Shown here piece after piece: positions 54,741-64,000 of a DNA stretch of 64,000 nt; position 1 is the stretch's first letter; the number at the start of each line of letters is the position of its first letter. Origin of the DNA: Nephrocerus scutellatus (lineage: Eukaryota > Arthropoda > Insecta > Diptera > Pipunculidae). The stretch spans positions 113,811,908 through 113,875,907 of the forward strand of contig OX352763.1 in the NCBI GenBank assembly GCA_947095585.1, given 5' to 3'. The notes under the pieces were generated by a model. That model was not told the origin of the DNA, did no database searches, and saw only the letters and a program-made list of their open reading frames with translations. The position numbers and the translations under genes are program-made.

Positions 54741-56072
54741 GGCTCTCCTGCCAAGGAAACTATTTTGAAGATCTATTTAAAGTTGATTTGTAAATAATAT
54801 AAGAACATTCTCAAATACGTTCTCGAGATTATAATATGAGCCTCTACATAAAAAGACACTAAAGCAAATCTTTTGAAATCGATATGGCACTATTATCATG
54901 AAATGTGTCCAACAATGGCATCATTTATGACTATTCTACGATATTATGAGAAAACGAATAGAAAACCTTGCCTGCCGGTCCGTCTCTTCTGAAAGAGGAG
55001 AAGACACTGCTCTTGTGCTCTGTGCTTCTTAGCTGCATGACAAACAAATCAGCAACGCTCCATGTCAAGAGTGCTAATTTATTACCAATGCAACATGAGA
55101 TCTTTCTTGCTTTCAGTTGGTTGGGTTGGATAGTGCGCACTGATGATGTACGCACGACGTATACACTTACCATACATAGAGAGGATAAATTCCAGAACGC
55201 TTCACTGCTTTAAGCCACACTACCAGGTGTTTTTCCTTCTTAGTTGGAAGATATGTCGAGAATTTAGTTTAGCATTTATCTCACAGTTGGCAACAAATAA
55301 AAAACAGCACACACACTACTGCCGGTTATTGAGGGTAGGGTGTCATTTTGTCTCAACTCATCCCATTGCACACAATCGACCGCGCTCAAACTATAGACGA
55401 TCGTTGGGAGTCTTACAATTAATGAACCAATTAGCATTAATTTACATCGAATATATTCACATGACATCGTGTACCCGCATGCAAATTGGTTTATTTGTGT
55501 GACACTTTGCCGGGTGTGACGCCAGAGTGTCTCGTCTGGGCTGGTGGGCTTTTATTGGAAATATGCTCCACACTCACTTAGTGCGTTGAGCACTCAGTAC
55601 TTTGTACGTTTCAGCATTCATTACATCCATAAGTGATGTGATGCGCGAAAGTCAAGCTTACCGTAGAAGACTGTAAGAATGCGCACGCGCTTGTCGCTGT
55701 GGTTCATCTGAGTTACTCTACCTACAGAAATTTTAATCAGAATTAAGGCACGTATAGTGTCAACTGAAGTACACAACCAGCAGAGGAGTTGATTAATGAT
55801 CGTTTTATAGAATCTCATCCGCATGTTGTCGTTGGATGCAATTTTGCTCAGTATACGACATCTAACTCACAATACGAAAAATGGTCACAAATTAAGATTA
55901 GTACTTGTCGTACGTTATAAATTTAAAGGACACACTGGTGGGCAGCTCATAACATATCAGACAAGGAGCAGCAACAAATATTACACACAGTTGCAACTAT
56001 AATATAAGAAAATAGAATCTTTTGTTGCTGTTTGTATCTTTGATATACGAATATTTACATAAACGATCCTAC
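54741..56072. other. No gene recognised; probable intron of the minus-strand gene
   Basis: No transposon motif stands out here. Open frames at 54,931-55,213 and 55,143-55,502 lack recognisable domains. If the exon at 56,073-56,330 is real, this is the beginning of its first intron. Confidence 0.4.
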
Positions 56073-56330
56073 CTTCTTTTTAGCAGCCTCCGCACTGATG
56101 ACATACAAATCGACTATTCCCAGCAGGCAATCGTCGCAACGGCAGACATCATCGCCGAGTGCCAACGAGCCCAGTGATCCAATGCTGCTGGTTGAATCCA
56201 ATGAATTCGTGCGACACAAACGACTGCTACTGCCTCCTCCTGGTCCAGTTTGTGCAACAGATTCAATTTTTCGCGCTAACAACTGCTCCATGAGAGTTCG
56301 CGGGCGTGACGATGATGGAAAGAGTGCCAT
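56073..56330 (-). CDS. Likely host first coding exon, unknown protein
   Basis: The ATG at 56,330 lies in CAACAACCATGG, an excellent insect start context. It opens 86 codons: MALFPSSSRPRTLMEQLLAR, then a glycine/serine-rich part with RLCRTNSLDSTSSIGSLGSL, and CRCDDCLLGIVDLYVISAEA with a C.CDDC cysteine cluster. After AAAAAGAAG comes GTAGGA, a usable splice donor at 56,072, in phase 0; beyond it the frame stops within six codons. No transposon similarity is seen. The conserved-looking helix LMEQLLARKIE and the RTNSLDS phosphosite-like motif suggest a signalling or scaffold protein, but I do not recognise the family. It may join the exon at 22,805-23,776 through unseen exons. Confidence 0.65.
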
Positions 56331-56559
56331 GGTTGTGTTGTTCTTCTTTCAGTTTTGTGTAACTTTAGTCGGTTTTTTTTTATTGGAACCAAAAGGCTCC
56401 CTAAAACGCTTGATTGATACTTTTTTTTTTATTCAAACCACAGTAAAGGCATTAAATGCTACTATGTCACTAACAAACTTAGAATTAGATTTTTTTCATT
56501 GGCTTGGATCAGCTAATTGAGTATAGAAATTAATTCTTCTTCGAGTTAGATTTGATTAA

Positions 56560-57200
56560 GAACATTGGTCGTGGAAAGCTTCTTCGGTTTCTTCGATGCA
56601 AGTGCTATTCATGGACAAAAGTTGGAGGTTTATATTTTGCGTGGATTGTGTTTTAGAAGCATTAAATTCGACTCTATTGTCTTCTCTAAATCTTGTTATG
56701 CGTGCATAACATACATTTTGCTTAAGCTGCGAAGGAGGATGAATGTACAGAAAGTGTAAGCTCATATTGAAAGTGGAGAGTGCTGTCGTCAGTGAATTAA
56801 ATTCGATTAGACGTAGCGAACATGAAATCAGTAATGAAAATGAGAAAGAGTTTCGGACACAAAACAGAGCCTTGGGGAACCCCGTGAACATTAGATTTAA
56901 AATCGTCCAATACGACTTGGATAGAACGCTCAAAGAGGTAGCAACCTCTATTCCAAACAATGAGGGGCTTATTGATTCCATAGGCACTGATTTTTCAAAG
57001 CAGAGCTTGATGCCAGAATCAGTCAAATACTTTGGAATTATTGAGCGCAACTACTTGCTTTTCTCAATTGTGAATAAACGGGTTCCACTTTTTGGTGAAT
57101 TATGGCATCAGATGGCCAGTAGAACGTTACCTTCGAAAATCGGAAGCTGGGAAGTTCCCGTGATTCAGGGTATTGCATAAGCTGACGATTTACCAACCAT
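56560..57200 (-). mobile_element. LINE D reverse transcriptase fragment
   Basis: From 57,200 down, in three frames: a KVFD.FWHQALL trace (motif A) at about 57,030-56,990 and YGINKPLIVWNRGCYLFERS. Then come SIQVVLDDFKSNVHGVPQGS at 56,940-56,880, VLCPKLFLIFITDFMFATSN and FTDDSTLHFQYEL (motif C as TDDS) near 56,800. It continues with TRFREDNRVEFNASKTQ to about 56,660. Stops and shifts are frequent. Confidence 0.82.
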
Positions 57201-57229
57201 TTCAATGATCTTAAAAAGTACGTTAGGGC

Positions 57230-57690
57230 TCTAAGTCATTACGAGGAAAGAGATGACGGTTCGCCTTTTTTTGTATTCGACTGTACAGAGGTTTTGTTTT
57301 AGGCAGAATTTTTTTATAATTTGCGCACGCACAAAGGTGCTTGCATCATTATAATGCTCGGATATATGCTTGGCACAGCTTGCAAAGACATAGCTTGCCA
57401 GATTATTCCACATATGTGTTGTACGGCTGAAAAACGAATCCCTGAACACAGCTGTTTGTTCGAAGATGGGCTTAAGGGTAAGCATTTAGAGCGCCACGAG
57501 TATTGCGGTTGAATTCAAGAAGAGGTGACATGCAGCTGGGCATTTCTCTAGAGCACCGCTGGTGGAATAAGCGATAAAAGAGTGGCAAGCAGGAAACGTT
57601 CCTGCGATGTTCAAGCGAATCTATTGATTTCGCGATGTTTTCGTTCGTCGATAAGTAAAAAAAAACGTTCATTACGGAACCCAAAATCAG
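57230..57690 (-). mobile_element. LINE D C-terminal fragment
   Basis: The minus strand reads NENIAKSIDSLEHRRNVSCL, PLFYRLFHQRCSREMPSCMS and LLEFNRNTRGALNAYP. After a shift it gives FRDSFFSRTTHMWNNLASYV near 57,420-57,370. The block order equals that at 27,900-27,430, with the extra SFF.RT..MWN.L terminal motif. It lies upstream, in minus orientation, of the polymerase piece at 56,560-57,200, so the two are separate insertions or a rearranged element. Confidence 0.82.
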
Positions 57691-59345
57691 CCTTGGCTAA
57701 ACGTCTAAACGATTTAAGAATTTTCTCATGGAACGTACGCTCACTGTATAGTGCTCGAGGTGCACAGCAGCTAGCCGATACCCTGTTCAAATATAATGCT
57801 GATATAACAGAAATTTAGGAGATGTGGTGAACGGGGAATGATGTTTTATAAAAATCAGAAGCTTTCATGCGAAGAATGAAACCCACCGTTGTCGGCTTTA
57901 AACAGTAAATGAAGAGCTATACAACCTTCGCGTGCGAGGCAAATTTAAAAACATAAGCCTCAGAAATTTTCACGCACCTACAGAGGATTTCCCAGATTAT
58001 CAAAAAGAAGAATTCTTTGAATCAGTCGAACGGCAACTCCATACCTGTCCTCAGTATTACGTAAAAATCATTCTGGGGGATATGAATGCCAAAATAGGTA
58101 CAGAGCCAGTATTCAGGCAGGACATTGGCACCCATAGCTTACACGAGAACACTAATCACAATGGACAACGAGTCATAGAGATGGCAGTAAACAATAATTT
58201 GGCCGTTGCGCCGCGTAAAAATATCCACAAAGCGACCTGGGTATCTTATGATGGAGCCACTCGCAACCAAATAGACCACGTGTTGATAGACCGCCGCCAC
58301 AACCCGAATCTGATGACGGTACGAACGTACCGAGGTGCCAACGTCCACTCGGACCACTATCTTGTTGGTATGGTATAAGCGCGGATTGCAATATCACGAA
58401 AGACTGCATCCGCGAATCAGATCCGAGTCAACACGGCTGCCCTTCGCAACGAAGAGACCAGAAACAACTACGGTCAAGCGATAGGACTCATCATAAATGC
58501 AGGGAGAGTAAGTCCGGTGGCCGAGATGTCGGGCGTAGAAGAGAAATGGACATGCCTTAAGAATACTGTCATAATTACTGACTCGATCTTAGCAGTAGTC
58601 GTAGGGATCGGAACTACTGTTTCCATGACAAATGTAAGCTAGCGACTGAACGTAAGAATGTTGCGTACCGAGCAATGCAACAATCTCACAGAACGCGGGC
58701 ACGCGATGATGAATATAAAGAGTTTAGAAGATTTGAAAAAAACAGTTCACGGGCGAAAGAAAGCTGCACCAAGTATAGAAGAAGTAGTATTACGTTGTTG
58801 AGTACTGCGTAAAAGATTTTCCCTTCTAGTCTTCAATACAGGATAGCCCTATACGCTAAAGTCATCATTGGTCAATACCAGTATGGCTTCATCCCAAGCA
58901 AATCAACAACTGATCTGAGATACACCCTTAGGCAGGTGATGGAAAAAGTTCTAGAGTTTCAAAACTCACTACACCATCTTTTTATAGACTTTAAAGCCAC
59001 CTATGATAGCATAGCCAGAGTAGAACTTTATAAAGTCGGCATCCCAAATAAACTGACACCACTATGTAGGTTGACCATGACCAAAGTTATAAGCCAAGTA
59101 AAAATATCCGGATCACTATTAAGCCCATTCAACATCTATAACGGGCTCCGACAAGGGGATGGACTGGCCTGCGTCCTCTTCAACCTGCGAGAGAGAACAA
59201 TCCTCTATAAGTCCATTCAGATACTAGACGACATTGACATCGTTGGTAGAAACTCAAGAGCTGCACATGAAGCTTTCATCAGTTTAGGATGGAGAGACTT
59301 TTTGCGGGCGGCAAGGACCAATTTTACTTCAGGAAATTACTCTTG
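57690..59345 (+). mobile_element. LINE B copy with readable endonuclease and partial RT
   Basis: The endonuclease begins RLNDLRIFSWNVRSLYSARG at 57,700-57,760. It resumes at 57,932 with NISLRNFHAPTEDF, IILGDMNAKIGTEPVFRQD near 58,070-58,125, KNIHKATWVSYDGATRNQID to 58,275 and GANVHSDHYLVGMV at 58,335-58,376. The metal-binding GDMNAK and SDH motifs are intact. After a broken linker the RT gives KIFPSSLQYRIALYAKVIIG near 58,815-58,870, LHHLFIDFKATYDSIARVEL (motif A) and YNGLRQGDGLACVLFNL (motif B) to about 59,190. Motif C is shortened to ILDDIDIVGR, the YA pair being lost by a small deletion. The copy stops at about 59,345. Confidence 0.87.
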
Positions 59346-60395
59346 AACTTAATGGTACTGTTTCTGAAATCATTAGAACTCTTAACACTTTTTTATTGAA
59401 TCCCAAATTATTTCTTAAATTAACTGCTACAAACTTCTTAAGTGTTTGCGTTTGTTCACCCTACATATCAGACAATGGTAACTTAAATACTATGCCAGGA
59501 ATAAACGACTGGCAATAGGTATCAAAATGTTGTGTATGTAGCATCGAAGGAACAGAGAAGCGAAGTTCTCAAGTAAATGTGTAATTTGATTCCAAAAGTT
59601 TATGCATTCAGAATGTCTACTCGTTTTTATCACCCAACAACATACCTGCAAATAAAATGTAAATAAACATAAATTAGAACATTTTTTTATTATATGGGAA
59701 TGTGAGAATTTTATAACAAATCAGAAGAAACTATTTATTGACCATTGACCTTTAACAGAGAAGGCAACAGTTTATTTTTAAATCTTTGGTTCCAGAGCTC
59801 AAAACTAATATTATTTGCTGTAAACTTATAACTTATAACTCGCTATCTAGAGTTAAAAAGAGACATATATATTAAAAAAATTATAACCCAGAATACTAAG
59901 ATAATCTTCTTACCCTAAATGCACACATACACACTCCCAATCACTTGATTGAGGCCACATTTCTTGTAACCGTTTTTTGTGATTTATACTTCTAGGAAAT
60001 TTGTTACCCAGAAATATTTCCTTCCTGTCAGTAAGTACGCATTTTCTAAAAACAAAGCCATAGAAATTTAAGAAACTTCGTGGGAATTTTCTCGTAGTCA
60101 CTTGATTGGGGACTGTTGAAAAATCGTATAACAGAGAAAAAAATTAAAGAAATTCCAGCAAACAGGAAACGTTCATGTTCTCCAGAGAGCATGTCGCTTG
60201 GAGCAATGAATGGAAATGTGTTGTATGAAAATAACTTTGATATTGACGTACATCAAGTTTTATGGTGTAGGCAGCAATCAACAACAATGTTACAATCGAA
60301 TTGGAGTTTCTTGTTACTACTACTACTTCTTATGGAATGCGGATTTCTAACCCTAAAGAATATTTGTGGACCCCTACCATCGATTTTCCAACAAG
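59346..60395. other. Unassigned; possible LTR-retroelement debris
   Basis: Bases 59,930-59,990 (plus) resemble, over about 45 bases, the minus strand of 61,625-61,575, next to an integrase tail (CCAATCACTTGA..GAG.CCACATTT). A minus-strand frame at 59,910-60,101 contains FLGNKFPRSINHKKRLQEMW, which looks coding but is not recognised. No complete element can be outlined. Confidence 0.35.
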
Positions 60396-60399
60396 ACAA

Positions 60400-61570
60400 C
60401 GCCCTCATCCACATTTTTTTCTTTATTTATAGTCTACACTCAAGAGGCATCAAGTGGTCGATCATGTGACTCCCTGCATATCATTCTTGAGCAGTGTGCT
60501 GAGTTTCAGTCACCGCTTTACATCATGAAGGTGGATTTTGAGAAGGCCTTTGACCGGGTTCACATACGGAGATGATTTCTTGGGAGAGGAATTCCCCCTA
60601 AAATAATTGCTACGAGAATTATAAAAGAGTCTTACAACAACACAAGTTGCTTCGTTTTGCATAATGTACAGCTATCCGACTCTTCCGAAGTACAACAGGC
60701 AGTTTGACAAGGGGATGTTCTCTCGCCGATCCTTTTTGATGTATGATGTACTGACTGCCACAGTTGGTATAGGTGAGAGAAATGGCATGCAATGGACACC
60801 GTTTCAAAGGCTTAGCCACTTCCACTATGCCGATGATATATGTTTCATGGCAAGTAACATCAGTGGGCTTAACCGGATGTGTCAACCACTGATGAAGAGG
60901 TGAAATGAGAGTCGATCGGTCTAACGACAAACGGCAATACGACAAAAATAATGTCCACAGGCCGCTCCACAAACCAGCGTATTATTTTCCAGGATGTGAA
61001 GAGGTCGAAGTTTAATTACCTCGGAAGTATTTTGTCGGCTGATGGTGGTACAGATGGTCGACGTCAATAGCAGAATAAATAAAGCTCAAAGTGCCTTCGG
61101 TGCTCTATGTCCAATTTGGAAATCCAGCCAAATCTTATTACGCACTAAAATGAGATTCTTCGATTCCAATGTTAAATCCGTGCTATTATATGGCTGCGAA
61201 ACCTTGGAAGTCTCGGCAAAAAAACCCGAGGAAATTGCAGGCTTTTGTAAATTGCTGTCTGCGCTGCATCCTAAAGGTTCGTTGGTCATAAATAATATCG
61301 AACCAGGAGGCAAGAGCTGTTGGATGTCGACATGAAGAAGCAAAATTGGTGATGGATGTAGGAAGCCAAATGACAATATCGTAGTCCTCTGAATGGAACC
61401 CTCAGTGTACACGGTGAGTTGGAAAGACCCAGAACAACGTGGAGATCAATAGTCTTAGCAGAAGCAGACTCCCAGAGGAAAACGTGGCCACAGTTGAAAT
61501 ATCTAGCTGAAGGGTGGAGAAAATTTGTTTGTACTATGCCCCAATTGGGGTAAAGGGACGTGATGATAAT
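60400..61570 (+). mobile_element. LINE C reverse transcriptase and 3' end
   Basis: The plus strand gives LHIILEQCAEFQSPLYIMKV and DFEKAFDRVHIRR (motif A) at 60,476-60,573, IPPKIIATRIIKESYNN near 60,595-60,635, and a damaged QQAV.QGDVLSPILF (motif B) near 60,690-60,740. FHYADDICFMASNISGLNRM (motif C, intact aspartates) follows at 60,823-60,885. After motif C comes KFNYLGSILSADGGTDGR near 61,010-61,055, then FDSNVKSVLLYGCETLEVSA, and WPQLKYLAEGWRKFVCTMP to about 61,540. It ends in a GTGATGATAATA tail. Several shifts make it inactive. Confidence 0.87.
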
Positions 61571-61574
61571 ATAT

Positions 61575-61790
61575 CGTGAAAAACGGTTGCCAAAAATGTG
61601 GTCTCCGTCAAGTGATTGGCAGTGTATCTGTATGTCATAAACTACACCTTTTCCTTTGAGAACATTTCTAACTTCGCACTTGTCGTTGTCTTTAACTCTA
61701 ATTACAACATACGGCCCCAGAAACCTTGATGGAAGTTTACTATCTTGGGCATTTTAATTGCTTTTTGCTGTGATTCAACCACTTAAGGGT
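61575..61790 (-). mobile_element. Gypsy-type LTR retrotransposon, integrase C-terminal tail
   Basis: The minus strand reads AQDSKLPSRFLGPYVVIRVK and DNDKCEVRNV from about 61,750 to 61,660. The KL...F.GPY.V..V..ND.Y.V pattern is the C-terminal SH3-like part of gypsy-type integrases, which contacts DNA. The rest of the element is absent, and the piece sits between LINE C and LINE A. Confidence 0.7.
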
Positions 61791-61829
61791 CCTGGATTCG
61801 GGGTAACAGAGGTTTCTGGATTATCGTAT

Positions 61830-64000
61830 TTGAATTGAGAGGTCTTGCACAGGAGGCCACGATTAGAAGAAATCCTAGAAGGAGAAATTGGGAAGTTTTC
61901 AAAACTTATTTGAGATGCAACTTAGAATACGTTTCAGTTCAAAGAATGGCCAAAAGTTAACAGAAGCTGGAATGTGTAGTAAGTGAGATAAATAGGGCGA
62001 TCTCTGATGCGGATGAGTCGAGCAATGAAGCTCCATGGTGGAGCGAAGAGCTATCAGACCTTCGAAGTCGGGTGAGGAAACTCTTTAAAACTGCCAAAAG
62101 AAGGGACATTTGGCAGCAATACATAGAAGTGAGATAAGCCAAACGCAGAAACTTCTGTAACTGCGAGAAAGTAACTGATACTACAGCGTCTGCCAGACTG
62201 TATAGAGCGAAGGCAAAAGATGCTAAGAGTATTAAAACATCACTGATAGACAAAAACGGAAAGTTCACAGGAAATGAGAAGCAGAGAGCCTTCCTTTTCC
62301 TGAGATCGCACTTCCCAAGAAGCGCAGTGACCAGAAACGAGCCCGAGACAGGGATTAACCACCTTAGGGCAAGTAGGAATGACTGGAAGAAAAAACCGGC
62401 AACCTGTATGGGGTAATTCCTGCAGTCATGCAAGCTGGATTAGATAATCTCCTTCCACACCTCTTAAGAATATTTAGAAGCAGTCTAGCACTCGGGTATA
62501 TACTGGCAAGAAAGATCCCACCTATCCCACCAGTCCTTCAGACCAATTAGCATAGCTTCTTTCGTTCTAAAGACTATCGAAAAGGTTATCGACAATTATA
62601 TAAGGTCGAAAGTACTGGGAAGAGAACCACTACACTCCAGTCAACATTTGTACAAAGCGGGCAGATCTACGGATACCGCACTGTGGGAGCTGACGGGATG
62701 TATAGAGGGGTCTCTTGCCAGTAAGGAAATCGCGCTATGCGTTTTCCCAGCATTCGACAACACTTCTTATGATGCGATTAGAATTGCTCTGAAGAAGAGA
62801 AGGTAGTCAGCACAATCACTAAGTGGATGTGCGAGATGCTGACTACCAGAACAGTGGAAACCATAGTCGGTGATGGTGAGCAGAACAAGAGGATGTCCAG
62901 AAGGAGGGATAATGTCCCCCATTTCGTGGAGCATCCTCGTATATGAACTACTTCAGCAACTAGCTGAGGCAGGAGCTTATGACCAATGCAACGCAGACGA
63001 TATAGTCATCGTGGCAAAAGGGAAGTTCGAGGAAGTGTTCTGTGATTTAAATCAAAACGGATCAACCATCACGAGCAGATGGTGCCTAGAAGTGGCAAGA
63101 AGGAAGTTGGGGCGAATGCACCCGGTTACCCTTACTGGAGAAGAGATTACTATCAGCACAGATGTTAAATACCTGAGACTGATATTTGATAGTAGACTGC
63201 TATGGAATATACCAACAGGCAGTACGGAAAAAATCAAAAAGAGTACGTATGTGTGCAGAATCGTGGGGAGTTTGCCCCAGGATAATGCACTGGATGTACA
63301 CCATGATAGTTATTCCAATTATTACTTATGGAACAGTGGCACGAGCGAATAGAACCAAGCTAAGCACCACGAGAAGGGAATTGGAAAAAGAGCAGAGGCT
63401 GGCCTGTGTTTTAATTACAGGGGCCATGAGAACCTGCCCAGCGGCGGGTTTGAAGGTAATTCTTGGGCTACTCTCACTACTTATAGTGAAAACCAAATTA
63501 GGTTTGAGCAAGATAGGCTAATTCATGGACGTTAGGGCACGGGCATTAGTGGAATCACTATCACTAACCAAACAAGTTCCGTTGCCAGCATGCCTTGTGA
63601 TAACATGCTGCAAAAGCTTGAATTCAAGAAAAACTTTGAAGTCAAAATGAGCACCAAGAAGGAATTCCGATCTGAAACTGAATACCAGATACATCCGGGA
63701 GTCATAAAGTGGTATACGGATGGGTCAAAGAAAGCAGAAGGCACGGGTGTGGGAGTACATGGGCTAAGAACCAAGTACTCTAAAGCAATGGGGCAGTACC
63801 CGAGCATATTCCAGGCAGAAGTACATGTCATTGAAAGATGTGCTCACTTTAATCTGGAAAGAAACTACGTGGGGCAGAAAATAGTATTCATGACAGACAG
63901 CCAAGCTGCGCTAACAGCACTAGATGCATTCCACATCACTTCAAGACTCGTGGAGGTGTGTAGGACGAAGCTAAATAGACTTGACGAAGTAAACAGGGAG
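61830..64000 (+). mobile_element. LINE A: linker, reverse transcriptase and RNase H, running off the window
   Basis: The linker frame reads NPRRTNWEVFKTYLRCNLEY near 61,880-61,930 and PWWSEELSDLRSRVRKLFKT at 62,035-62,095. RT follows with a damaged middle (IALCVFPAFDNTSYDAIRIA, motif A trace, at 62,730-62,790). The frame from 62,870 gives SRTRGCPEGGIMSPISWSIL (motif B), CNADDIVIVAKGKFEEVF (motif C, tyrosine replaced by asparagine) at 62,987-63,040 and LEVARRKLGRMHPVTL. After RT come EQRLACVLITGAMRTCPAAG at 63,385-63,445 and the RNase H start VIKWYTDGSKKAEGTGVGVH at 63,700-63,760. FQAEVHVIERCAH and FMTDSQAALTAL follow near 63,880-63,925. All key RNase H acidic residues so far are present. There is at least one stop and several frame changes upstream. 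Confidence 0.9.

Noticed and set aside
54931..55502. Three open frames of 80-119 codons as possible exons
   Set aside because: They overlap on both strands, have no recognised motif, and no convincing splice pair in phase with the neighbouring exon was seen.
61957..62433. 158-residue minus-strand frame with hydrophobic stretches
   Set aside because: It is antisense to the LINE A linker and reverse transcriptase start, whose plus-strand translation has clear motifs.

Overview
This window looks like intergenic or intronic DNA from an insect, most plausibly a higher dipteran such as a tephritid fruit fly. It is AT-rich and has no prokaryotic gene organisation. It holds no dense set of intact genes. 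Instead it carries overlapping relics of four non-LTR (LINE) lineages, three Tc1/mariner-type transposases with DD41D-like catalytic spacing (a spacing reported for the rosa group, first described in Ceratitis rosa), tRNA-derived SINEs, a Helitron helicase scrap, a gypsy-type integrase tail and many tandem repeats. The taxonomic guess is inference; the transposon content is read directly from translated motifs.

Layout. 1-950 is a LINE with RNase H. 1.9-2.6 kb is a short element with terminal inverted repeats, then a 135-bp triplicate and a LINE endonuclease fragment on the minus strand (3.8-5.3 kb). 7.1-8.1 kb has an 11-bp minisatellite and two LINE tails. 9.3-12.7 kb is a LINE reverse transcriptase followed by a gag-like ORF1 with a SINE inside it. 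14.1-17.6 kb holds jockey-like LINE pieces flanking the best-preserved DD41D transposon. 20.0-21.6 kb is a mosaic of three LINE pieces. 22.8-23.8 kb (minus) is a likely host coding exon, with a long GATACA hexamer array directly upstream of it (24.3-25.2 kb). 26.6-30.2 kb mixes a SINE, a LINE tail, a second kind of DD41D relic, an 11-bp array and a Helitron scrap. 31.1-32.0 kb has a broken reading frame for a small secreted-type peptide. 32.6-34.2 kb is a 67-bp satellite with higher-order structure. 36.6-42.8 kb is a run of LINE pieces, a SINE with perfect target duplications and a palindrome-rich MITE. 44.9-50.5 kb has a third DD41D copy, a 40-bp minisatellite fused to another transposase scrap, and a 24-bp minisatellite. 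52-54.8 kb has LINE, 11-bp array and SINE. 56.07-56.33 kb (minus) is a likely host first coding exon. 56.5-64 kb is again LINE and LTR-element debris running off the right edge.

For reference, the LINE lineages are named here: A, I-like, with RNase H and a zinc-knuckle end; B, endonuclease with a GDMNAKIG motif and reverse transcriptase with YADDIDIVG; C, endonuclease with GDLNAKVG, reverse transcriptase with LFIDFEKAFDS and a (TGA)n tail; D, jockey-like, with GVPQGSVLSPTLFL. Clade names are tentative.

The two host exons lie on the same strand about 32 kb apart, and both end at phase-0 splice donors. They may belong to one long gene whose intron has filled with transposons, or to two genes. 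I could not assign either to a named protein. The most unusual non-gene signals are the 354-bp palindrome-iterated MITE at 42,468-42,821, the telomere-like CCTAA tails on LINE A copies, and the recurrent 11-bp T-tract arrays.
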